Assembly: GCF_900108105.1 (NCBI RefSeq)
Contig: NZ_FNUR01000001.1
Location: 62,001 to 126,000, forward strand
Direction of reading: 5' to 3'
Source: Butyrivibrio sp. Su6
Lineage (GTDB): Bacteria; Bacillota; Clostridia; Lachnospirales; Lachnospiraceae
DNA: 64,000 bases
The notes beneath the pieces are model-generated. The model made no database searches. It was given only the letters and a program-made list of their open reading frames with translations, and had not been told where the DNA came from. The translations under genes and the position numbers were made by a program. The first letter of the stretch is position 1, and each line of letters begins with the position of its first letter. Below are positions 56,663-64,000 of the stretch, one piece after another.

Positions 56663-57883
56663 TTATGAAAATTTCCGTTTAGCTTTATCGTACTGGACAT
56701 TTATTTCTTGGAGAGCAGCAGTGTCACCGTCCATGTTATCAGGATGGTAGAGCTTTACGAGAGACTTGTATTTTTTGTCAACGCTTTCTTTTGTAGTACA
56801 ACCGGCAAAGAAGTCGAATGAACTTGATGTAGCTTGTGTAGCGCTACCATTAGTGTTCTTATTGTATTTTGAATTATTGTATCTTTTGCCATTGCCTGAG
56901 TTATTATAGTCATACTCGTCATTATCTATATCATCGTAATTATCATCAGACTCGTCATCGTAGTCTACATCATCTTCTCCATATGTATCACTTTCATCAT
57001 AGTCTTCATCGTAATCTACATCGTCATCTTCATCATTGTATTCTTCATCGTAGTTCTCGTCATAATCTTCATCGTCGTAGCCTTCGTCATCGTAATCTTC
57101 TTCATCATAATCCTCGTATTCGTAGTCCTCATCTTCATAATCATCATCTTCATCTTCATAGAATGAGGCTCTTTTACTGCGGCGATGATCGTGTTCATCC
57201 TCGGAATCGGCATAGGATTTGTTCTTGAGCCATTTCTCATAGTCTTTTTCATAATGTCTTTTGCCTGCATCAGGGAAAAGATGGTAATAGCGGTCAAGGG
57301 CCTGAGTCACAAAACCTTTACCAATAAAGGCTCTTAAAACGTAAATTGCAGCATCTGCAATGATACAGAAGAAAATAATTCTACTAAATGACATGAATAC
57401 TGAGATGGAAAGAAGAATTGTTCCAACCGGGATTATCATTATGATGGTAAGTATCAAAAGAAAAATATAAAGAGGAGCACCTTTATATGAGTAAACCGAT
57501 TCAATCCACCAGGTTTTGATATCGTTGTAAAAGGAAGTAACAACGTAGTTATTTTTTGCAAAACTGCTATTAGCCTCTTTTACCATCTCTTCCGGAATGT
57601 TTAGGTCACTGCCCTGTATGTCAAGGGAGTGGGGCGCCTGAATCTGAGGATCAGGGCCGGCTCCTATAGATAATAGCCCGAAGTTTCCTCCAAAGAGCAG
57701 AAACACGTTTATACATAGTAATAGAAAAAATGAAATTGATGTAACAGGAAGAATACAGAAAAACAGCTTAAGAAATCTGACATAAGCTTTTATAAACCAG
57801 GAAAGCATTGAGAAAAATGCTTTTAATACTGAAACAACAATACTTGAGATGGCATTAACGGCCATCATTAAAAAAGAAACCAT
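56663..57883 (-). CDS. Membrane protein with acidic linker and C-terminal J domain
   Basis: 406 residues, start behind AAGGAG. Hydrophobic helices near 35-65 and about 138-190 (two or three). Then a long region (about 225-325) made almost wholly of D, E and Y in loose repeats of about 5-6 residues. A C-terminal J domain at about 355-406 has the HPD motif in KLYHPDNMDG, with FFAGCTTKESVDKKYK before it. J domains stimulate DnaK; here the HPD-bearing part is at the C-terminus and membrane-tethered, unlike DnaJ itself. The acidic linker may keep it flexible or bind basic partners. Confidence 0.85.
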   Translation of the reverse strand: MVSFLMMAVNAISSIVVSVLKAFFSMLSWFIKAYVRFLKLFFCILPVTSISFFLLLCINVFLLFGGNFGLLSIGAGPDPQIQAPHSLDIQGSDLNIPEEMVKEANSSFAKNNYVVTSFYNDIKTWWIESVYSYKGAPLYIFLLILTIIMIIPVGTILLSISVFMSFSRIIFFCIIADAAIYVLRAFIGKGFVTQALDRYYHLFPDAGKRHYEKDYEKWLKNKSYADSEDEHDHRRSKRASFYEDEDDDYEDEDYEYEDYDEEDYDDEGYDDEDYDENYDEEYNDEDDDVDYDEDYDESDTYGEDDVDYDDESDDNYDDIDNDEYDYNNSGNGKRYNNSKYNKNTNGSATQATSSSFDFFAGCTTKESVDKKYKSLVKLYHPDNMDGDTAALQEINVQYDKAKRKFS

Positions 57884-58020
57884 AATTACTAAAACTCCTT
57901 ACCCTAAATCCCCACACAAAGAAAATTTTATATGAAAAACGAAAAGGTGTCGAGAGTCTTGAAGAAGTCTCTTTTAAATGATAAGGTTAAAGGTGGCGTT
58001 TAGCCGGAAAAGGTGGGTGT

Positions 58021-59469
58021 ATGAAAATAGTAAAGAAGCTTTTGGAAAAATATCCATGGATAAAATATTTGGCAGGGCTGGTTCCTTTTATTCTTGCATG
58101 CATAGGTTATGCACAGTCCGGGGAGATGAATGTATTTCAGGTAATCTATGCTGCTATAGCAATCTATTTTGTAAATCCTGTTTGTGACTATGAAACTCCA
58201 ATCATTTTGTTTGCTAAAATAGCTGCCGTTGTAGTTACAGCTGGAATTATTTTGAGCTTTGTGAAATATGCTTTTTACAAGATTGAGCATTTCTTTTCAA
58301 GGTTTTCAAAGGATGCAACAGTAGTTTACACAGACAATGAACTTGGAAGGGCGCTTGGAAGTACTTTGAAGCATGGTTATGTTGTTGATGGACTTTCAAA
58401 GCCTGAGAGAGTAAAGAATCATATTCTTATGCTTTCAGATGATGCAGAGAGCATAAGATTTGTCAGCCAGAATGCTAAGGCTTTATCCAATAAGAATGTA
58501 TACATGATGATGAACGGTCTTGATTCATCACTTTTAGGGGCTGGCAATCTTATTAATACCCAGATGCATTTCTTTAATGTTAATGACCTTATGGCAAGAG
58601 ATTTTTGGAAAAAGAATAATCTATATGAACACAGGGATGAAAACTACAAAATTGCTATAGTTGGTTCAGGTGATATAGCTTTTGCCATTTTTAAATATGG
58701 CTATCTGAATAATATTTACAGCTTAAAGCATTCATTTGAGTATCATATCTGGGGCATGGAAGGCTCAAGAGCAGACTTTTTGAAGAATCTTTCTACTGAG
58801 AATAATGATAAGATCATTGTTCATGAGAATCCATGGGATATGGATATGGACGTCCTTATTGACATGGACAGGCTGATCTATACTGAAAAAGAGGACCAGA
58901 TTGATTTTATCCAAAAGGTTCTTTATGTTAATCCTCTTGCTGAGATTTATTGCTATTCTGATGAAAAGATAAGTTATACGGATATTTATGGATCAGATAA
59001 GATCATGGTATTTGGTGATATGGAGAACATTCTCACTGAGGATAATGTCAAGAGTGAAAAGCTCTATAGACAGGGTAAGCTCTTTAACTATGACTACGCA
59101 CTTAGATACAGCAACAGGACTGCGCCTTCTGATTATGAAAAAGAAATGGAAGACGAATGGAAGAAACTTGATGGATTTAAGAAGAGTTCAAGCATAGCAA
59201 GAGCAGATCATTATTGGATTGAAAAACGCCTAAAAAATGATGGCATTATGGATGAGGACAGTGAGGATGCCTGGAGAATCGAGCATATCAGATGGAGCAG
59301 ATTCCACCTTGTTAATCATTGGTCTTTTGCTGAAAAAAGGGATAACAGCCGCAGAAAGCACAATCTTCTTATTCCTTATGAAAATCTTCCTTTGTCGGAA
59401 AAAGAGAAGGATGGAATTTATGACAGCACAATAAAGGCAGAAATTGACAGGCTTGATAGAGAAAACTAA
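58021..59469 (+). CDS. Membrane protein with TrkA-N-like and RyR-like domains
   Basis: 482 residues. Three hydrophobic segments (about 18-34, 39-55, 60-85) form a membrane anchor or pore-like part. The middle (about 95-350) resembles a TrkA-N/Rossmann region, with YKIAIVGSGDIAFAIFKYG near 210-228. The C-terminus (about 418-470) has the RyR-type pattern EHIRWSRFHLVNHW, KRDNSRRKH and LPLSEKEKD. Prokaryotic RyR-domain proteins are predicted to sense nucleotide-like signals. AAAGGTGGG precedes the ATG. No toxin or second-messenger synthase is adjacent, so its role is open. Confidence 0.6.
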   Translation: MKIVKKLLEKYPWIKYLAGLVPFILACIGYAQSGEMNVFQVIYAAIAIYFVNPVCDYETPIILFAKIAAVVVTAGIILSFVKYAFYKIEHFFSRFSKDATVVYTDNELGRALGSTLKHGYVVDGLSKPERVKNHILMLSDDAESIRFVSQNAKALSNKNVYMMMNGLDSSLLGAGNLINTQMHFFNVNDLMARDFWKKNNLYEHRDENYKIAIVGSGDIAFAIFKYGYLNNIYSLKHSFEYHIWGMEGSRADFLKNLSTENNDKIIVHENPWDMDMDVLIDMDRLIYTEKEDQIDFIQKVLYVNPLAEIYCYSDEKISYTDIYGSDKIMVFGDMENILTEDNVKSEKLYRQGKLFNYDYALRYSNRTAPSDYEKEMEDEWKKLDGFKKSSSIARADHYWIEKRLKNDGIMDEDSEDAWRIEHIRWSRFHLVNHWSFAEKRDNSRRKHNLLIPYENLPLSEKEKDGIYDSTIKAEIDRLDREN

Positions 59470-59526
59470 AATGTGTTATAGTTTAATTTGATATTATGCG
59501 TCTTTTTGCAGGTAGGAGGATTGATT

Positions 59527-60597
59527 ATGGACGAAGGCTTGCCTTCTGTCATTTTAATTGTAGTACTTATAGTTCTTTTTATTGATATACTTATTCATTC
59601 CATTTTCCGCGCTGTATGGCACTTTAAGGGCGATGAAATGGAAAAAGAAGAGAATATCAGGGTATTTAAGTTTTTTAATGATGATGCCACAAGTATTGAA
59701 GGCTTTCTTATCAATGTTTTTTATAAAGCTATACTATATTTGTGCGGAGACAGAGGTGATGCCAGCCTTTCTGATGTGACTGAGGAAGAGATCAAGTCCA
59801 TGGTTACAGAAGGTCAGGAACACGGTGTTATCCTTGAATCGGAAGCGGATATGATCTCCAATATTTTTGAGCTCTCAGATAAGGAAGCTCAGGATATCAT
59901 GACAAACAGAAATGCTATGGTGGCTATCGATGCAAACATGACCCTGAAAGAAGCTGTTAACTTCATGATGGAGACCAATAACAGCAGATTCCCTGTATAT
60001 CTTGATGATATCGACCACATAATTGGCATAATGCATATAAGAGATGCCATGAAAAAGCTCTCAGAGGAAACAGATGAGGAACTTCCTATAAGGAAGATAA
60101 AAGGCCTTCTTCGTCAGCCTAAATTTGTACCTGAGACAAGGAATATTGATTCTCTTTTTCATAGCATGCAGTCATCTAAAACTCAGATGGTCATAGTAAT
60201 TGATGAATATGGCCAGACTGCAGGACTTGTGTCTATGGAGGATATCTTAGAGGAGATAGTAGGAAATATCCTTGATGAATATGATGAGGATGAGAACTAT
60301 ATAAAGCCTACCAAGAACAGAGGCGAATTTATCGTCGATGGTATGACTCCTTTAGAAGTCCTTGAAAAGAAATTTGAGATCTCTTTTGAGGATTCTGAGT
60401 TTGAAACAATAAACGGTTATCTTATTTCCAAATTGGACAGGATACCGGAAAGTGACGAAGAATTTGATACTTCAGTTGAAGGCTATAATTTCAAGATTCT
60501 CTCTGTACAGAATCATATGATCCAAAGTGTTCTTATGACCAAGCTTCCGGAAGATGAGGCAGGCAGTGAGGAAAAAGAATTAGAAATAGCAAAATAG
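59527..60597 (+). CDS. CorC/HlyC-like CBS-domain protein
   Basis: 356 residues. One N-terminal membrane helix (LPSVILIVVLIVLFIDILI), an acidic linker, a CBS-pair (about 120-260: AIDANMTLKEAVNFMMETNN, MQSSKTQMVIVIDEYGQTAG, MEDILEEIVGNILDEYD), then the CorC_HlyC transporter-associated domain (about 275-345). It lacks the DUF21 membrane part of full CNNM/hemolysin-C proteins, so it resembles E. coli CorC. GTAGGAGG precedes the ATG; the frame is open back to 59488. Possible role in Mg/Co homeostasis. Confidence 0.88.
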   Translation: MDEGLPSVILIVVLIVLFIDILIHSIFRAVWHFKGDEMEKEENIRVFKFFNDDATSIEGFLINVFYKAILYLCGDRGDASLSDVTEEEIKSMVTEGQEHGVILESEADMISNIFELSDKEAQDIMTNRNAMVAIDANMTLKEAVNFMMETNNSRFPVYLDDIDHIIGIMHIRDAMKKLSEETDEELPIRKIKGLLRQPKFVPETRNIDSLFHSMQSSKTQMVIVIDEYGQTAGLVSMEDILEEIVGNILDEYDEDENYIKPTKNRGEFIVDGMTPLEVLEKKFEISFEDSEFETINGYLISKLDRIPESDEEFDTSVEGYNFKILSVQNHMIQSVLMTKLPEDEAGSEEKELEIAK

Positions 60598-60622
60598 TTA
60601 ATTATTATGAAAGGAAGTTTTT

Positions 60623-61360
60623 ATGTCAGGACATTCAAAATTTGCTAACATCAAGCACAAAAAAGAAAAGAATGATGCAGCAAAGGGAAAGATTTTTACT
60701 ATTATCGGTAGAGAAATTGCCGTTGCAGTAAAGGAAGGCGGACCAGATCCAGCTAACAACTTTAAGCTTGCACAGGTTATTGCAAAGGCTAAGGCAAACA
60801 ACATGCCTAACGATACAATTGATCGTGGAATCAAGAAGGCATCAGGTGCTGACGGAGCAGTTGATTACAAGAATATTACTTATGAAGGATATGGCCCTGG
60901 CGGAACAGCTATCATTGTAGAGGCACTTACAGACAACCAGAACAGAACAGCTTCAAACGTTAAGAGTGCATTCACTAAGGGAAATGGTAACGTTGGAACA
61001 CCTGGATGTGTATCTTACATGTTCGATAAGAAAGGTCAGATCATTATCGATAAGGAAGAGTGCAAAATGTCTTCTGATGACCTTATGATGCTTGTTCTTG
61101 ATGCAGGCGCTGATGATTTCAATGAGGAAGAGGATAGCTATGAAATCCTTACTTCTCCTGAGAATTTCCAGCCTGTAGTTGAGGCACTCGGCAGAGAGAA
61201 TGTTGAGTCTGTTTCAGCAGAAGTAACAATGATTCCTCAGAACTACGTATCTGTAACAGATGCTGATACAGTTAAGTACCTTCAGAGAATCCTTGATCTT
61301 CTTGATGAGGACGATGATGTTCAGGCTGTTTACCATAACTGGGAAGAGGCAGACGAATAA
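60623..61360 (+). CDS. YebC/PmpR-family protein
   Basis: 245 residues, the usual length. Hallmarks: MSGHSKFANIKHKKEKNDAAKG, a TYEGYGPGGTAIIVEALTDN segment and NRTASNVKSAFTKGNGNVG. Members act as transcription regulators or, as recently proposed for some, as ribosome-associated factors helping proline-stretch synthesis. GAAAGGA precedes the ATG, 25 bases after the CorC-like gene. Confidence 0.97.
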   Translation: MSGHSKFANIKHKKEKNDAAKGKIFTIIGREIAVAVKEGGPDPANNFKLAQVIAKAKANNMPNDTIDRGIKKASGADGAVDYKNITYEGYGPGGTAIIVEALTDNQNRTASNVKSAFTKGNGNVGTPGCVSYMFDKKGQIIIDKEECKMSSDDLMMLVLDAGADDFNEEEDSYEILTSPENFQPVVEALGRENVESVSAEVTMIPQNYVSVTDADTVKYLQRILDLLDEDDDVQAVYHNWEEADE

Positions 61361-61400
61361 TTATTATTTTTAATATTTGATAGGCGGGGGGAGTCCTAAA

Positions 61401-63005
61401 ATGAAACTGAAACGTATGTGGCCAGCGTATTGCATCTGGGCTTTGTTTATTATTTTTGATGTGGTGATGGTAGCGAGTTCCAGCTTCTTTTTAGGACTTT
61501 TTCCGTCTGATAAAAAAATAATGTATACAGCAGTTCTGACGGTTCTGGGAATTCTTTTGATGTCAGTGCTGATGGTGTTTTTTGGAAAGTTATATGACAG
61601 CATTGAAGATGGGGTTGCTTCAAGAGAAAATCTTTTTGACATTCTTTATGGGCTTTTGCTGGGAATCATAGTTGCCAGTGCATTCATTTTAAGGATGAAG
61701 GTCTGTGCCAATGGTGCTCTTGAAGTTTCAGGTAAGCTTTCTCTTTATGAAAATGCTGTGATCGGCGGTACAAATGTAACTCCCGAAAATGATCTGTTGT
61801 CTATCGTATACACCTTTATTCTCAGAGGTATCCTTTTTCTTACAGGTAATGACATAAACGTTGCGCTGTTCTTTGAGATTGTTTCATTCTGCATTTTTAT
61901 CCTGTTTTCATCGGCTTCGGTAAAAATGTTATTAGGAAGCCTTCCATCTATTGTTTTTGCTTCCTTTGTTTCATTTATGCCGATATTTGTTGACAGGTTC
62001 AGAATACCTTCTCTTGGAACTGACAATCTCTTTTATGCAATGTTCTCTGTAGAACTGTTCTTGATAGCAATGCTTTTGAGAGGAACATACCTTGGACGCT
62101 TTGTGTCGAAGGCATGGATCATTTGGTACCTGATTGTTGGTGCTGTAATTGGCTTTATGGGCTATACAGATGCCGGAACGCTCTTTACTGTTGCACCACT
62201 TGTTTTTTCCATTCTGTTTATCGCCGGACAGGAGATAAAGAGTGGATTGTTTAAATTAGTATTTGTTTTACTTGGTGGCATATTTAGTTTCTTTGGGATG
62301 ATCATCCAGGAGCTTGGGCCGGAAAATACGCTTAATACACTAGTGAAATGGGCTACATATTATTTTAAGAATCTTAATACCTTTAGCCTTTTCATGATCT
62401 ATACGGATTATAAGATAATATATCTTGTTACTGTTATTGCCATGTCTGGTGTTATCATTGGATTTTGGAAAAACAGAAAGATTGACAGAGTTTCTCCATG
62501 GCTTTTATCTATGCTTATTATTTATGTGACAGTTCCTTTTATGGGAGCTACACAGATGAATTCTCAGATAATGGTCACTATATTCTACGGCTTCGTACTT
62601 GCCTGCGTTGTCAGCCTTATTACAATATCCCCTGAAGATGATGGACTTATTGTGATAGAGGATGAAGAGGATATGGAACAGGAGGAAGAACAGGCAGAGG
62701 AAGCTGAAGAAAACGCTGACAATGCTGATGAGGGCAAGGAAGAAATTGAGGATATTGCAAAAGAAATAGTGAATAAAAAAGTTATAACAAAGGAAAAAGA
62801 AGTCAAAGAAGAACAACGCTTTGTGCCGGAAGGAATGGTACTTCCTATGGAAACTGAGGCGGATTTAGGTGAAAGAGATGAGGCGCCTAGGATGAAGATG
62901 CCTAAATTTGAGGGAACGATCTCCATTGACAGAAAAGAGATCGAACAGGCCCTTAAGGATGATTTTGATATTCCGTTTAAGCCTGGCGATGATTTTGACT
63001 TTTAA
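61401..63005 (+). CDS. Multi-spanning membrane protein with acidic C-terminal tail
   Basis: 534 residues from the ATG at 61401 behind GGGGGGAG. About ten to twelve hydrophobic segments over residues 8-410, then a soluble Glu/Asp-rich tail (about 415-475) and a short basic/acidic end. The long loop after the third segment and scattered charged residues recall membrane glycosyltransferases, but I see no catalytic motif and do not assign one. It is 40 bases after yebC and may be cotranscribed with it. Confidence 0.7.
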   Translation: MKLKRMWPAYCIWALFIIFDVVMVASSSFFLGLFPSDKKIMYTAVLTVLGILLMSVLMVFFGKLYDSIEDGVASRENLFDILYGLLLGIIVASAFILRMKVCANGALEVSGKLSLYENAVIGGTNVTPENDLLSIVYTFILRGILFLTGNDINVALFFEIVSFCIFILFSSASVKMLLGSLPSIVFASFVSFMPIFVDRFRIPSLGTDNLFYAMFSVELFLIAMLLRGTYLGRFVSKAWIIWYLIVGAVIGFMGYTDAGTLFTVAPLVFSILFIAGQEIKSGLFKLVFVLLGGIFSFFGMIIQELGPENTLNTLVKWATYYFKNLNTFSLFMIYTDYKIIYLVTVIAMSGVIIGFWKNRKIDRVSPWLLSMLIIYVTVPFMGATQMNSQIMVTIFYGFVLACVVSLITISPEDDGLIVIEDEEDMEQEEEQAEEAEENADNADEGKEEIEDIAKEIVNKKVITKEKEVKEEQRFVPEGMVLPMETEADLGERDEAPRMKMPKFEGTISIDRKEIEQALKDDFDIPFKPGDDFDF

Positions 63006-63029
63006 AATATATTTTTTGAAGGGACAGTT

Positions 63030-64000
63030 ATGAGAATAGAAGATTTGGACGCTTATGAGATAGTTGAAAAGAGAAGAATAGAAGATCTTAACTCTGAAAG
63101 CTATCTTCTCAGCCACAAAAAGACAAAGGCAAGAATAGCTCTTTTGTCTAATGATGAAGAGAATAAAGTTTTTTCTATTGGATTTAGGACACCACCAAAG
63201 GATTCAACAGGTGTTGCACACATTATAGAGCATACAGTTCTTTGTGGTTCAAAAGAATTCCCTATAAAGGATCCTTTTGTAGAGCTTGTTAAGGGATCAC
63301 TTAATACATTTTTAAATGCTATGACTTATCCGGATAAGACAGTGTATCCTATTGCCAGCTGCAATGATGCTGACTTTCAGAATCTGATGCACGTTTATCT
63401 TGATGCGGTTTTTTATCCCAATATTTATAAGACTGATAAGATCTTTAAGCAGGAAGGCTGGCACTATGAGATGGAGGATGAGTCCTCTGATCTCACAATT
63501 AACGGTGTTGTCTATAATGAGATGAAAGGTGCATTTTCTTCTGCAGATGATGTCCTTTCTAGAGAAATTCAGAATTCTCTTTATCCTGACACTACTTATG
63601 GTTTTGAGTCAGGTGGAGATCCTGATCACATTTATGAACTCACTTATGAGGATTATCTTGATTTCCACAGGAAATATTATCATCCTTCAAACAGCTATAT
63701 TTATTTGTATGGAAACATGGATATGGCTGAAAAGCTTGATTATATAGATAAAAACTATCTATCTAAGTTTGATTACCTTAAAGTTGATTCTGAGATTGCT
63801 TCGCAGGAAGGATTTTCTGCTCCTAAGGAGGTCAGAAAGCCATATTCAATCCTTGAGTCTGACAGCGAGTCAAAGAATACATATCTTTCTTATAACTGCA
63901 GTATAGGTTCAACCTTAGACAGAAAGACATATATTGCGTTTGATATTCTGGATTATGCACTTTGCTCGGCTCCGGGAGCCCCTATAAAGAAGGCTCTTAT
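63030..64000 (+). CDS. M16C-family (presequence protease-like) zinc peptidase, 3' end missing
   Basis: At least 323 residues; the frame runs past the window. Inverted zinc motif HIIEHT near residue 68 (HxxEH of M16 peptidases), followed by ELVKGSLNTFLNAMTYPDKT, QNLMHVYLDAVFYP, the third ligand Glu in VVYNEMKG, and YHPSNSYIYLYGNMD. This is the N-terminal half of an approximately 970-residue PreP-like peptidase, which would digest small peptides. GAAGGGA precedes the ATG. Confidence 0.93.
   Translation, partial: MRIEDLDAYEIVEKRRIEDLNSESYLLSHKKTKARIALLSNDEENKVFSIGFRTPPKDSTGVAHIIEHTVLCGSKEFPIKDPFVELVKGSLNTFLNAMTYPDKTVYPIASCNDADFQNLMHVYLDAVFYPNIYKTDKIFKQEGWHYEMEDESSDLTINGVVYNEMKGAFSSADDVLSREIQNSLYPDTTYGFESGGDPDHIYELTYEDYLDFHRKYYHPSNSYIYLYGNMDMAEKLDYIDKNYLSKFDYLKVDSEIASQEGFSAPKEVRKPYSILESDSESKNTYLSYNCSIGSTLDRKTYIAFDILDYALCSAPGAPIKKAL

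Overview
The window looks like a low-GC Gram-positive chromosome from the Lachnospiraceae, most likely a rumen or gut Butyrivibrio or Pseudobutyrivibrio relative. The clues are the GGGtGRT/iron-sulfur scaffold pair, the carboxyspermidine polyamine operon, Rex, CIRCE-controlled groESL, several diguanylate cyclases, and secreted or membrane-tethered hemicellulose enzymes, including a GH3 enzyme with swapped domains. The genus is an inference; no rRNA or tRNA gene is visible.

Layout. 1-6.4 kb: 3' end of an operon for a contractile phage-tail-like injection machine (baseplate J-like protein, tail protein I-like protein, STAS protein, FtsE-like ATPase, a small acidic protein, a large AAA+ ATPase and a GNAT acetyltransferase). 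6.4-7.8 kb: an Rpn-type nuclease gene between two near-identical direct repeats, each carrying the same terminator. 7.9-10.3 kb: enolase and a convergent lipoprotein esterase. 10.5-13.5 kb: a three-gene operon of a zinc-ribbon/degenerate-kinase protein, a VWA protein and a divergent adenylosuccinate-synthetase-like enzyme. 13.5-14.9 kb: a 1.4 kb non-coding region holding a large inverted-repeat element whose two arms each fold into the same nested hairpin. 15-17.8 kb: a hexapeptide transferase and the Fe-S scaffold/GGGtGRT pair. 17.8-26.5 kb: three GGDEF proteins, a heterodimeric ABC exporter and a metallophosphoesterase.

26.7-32 kb: a small Ser/Thr-rich protein, groESL, and an NfeD-DUF362-SPFH membrane operon. 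32.1-39.3 kb: a complete arginine-to-spermidine operon. 39.3-43 kb: an unknown membrane protein, Hsp33 and a chemoreceptor. 43-49.2 kb: rex with its own operator, NAD(P)HX repair, alanine racemase and an Agr-like two-component pair. 49.3-55.9 kb: five exported proteins (three esterase-like hydrolases, a lipoprotein and a domain-swapped GH3 enzyme) that suggest surface breakdown of esterified plant polysaccharide. 55.9-56.7 kb: six hairpin units in an exact 54-bp tandem array. 56.7-64 kb: a membrane J-domain protein, a TrkA/RyR-like membrane protein, a CorC-like CBS protein, YebC, a multi-spanning membrane protein and the start of an M16C peptidase.

The best candidates for undescribed biology are the injection-machine tail operon with its STAS and FtsE-like genes, the kinase-like/VWA/PurA-like operon, and the 13.65-14.77 kb non-coding inverted-repeat element. 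Functions are read from sequence motifs by eye; no database search was run.
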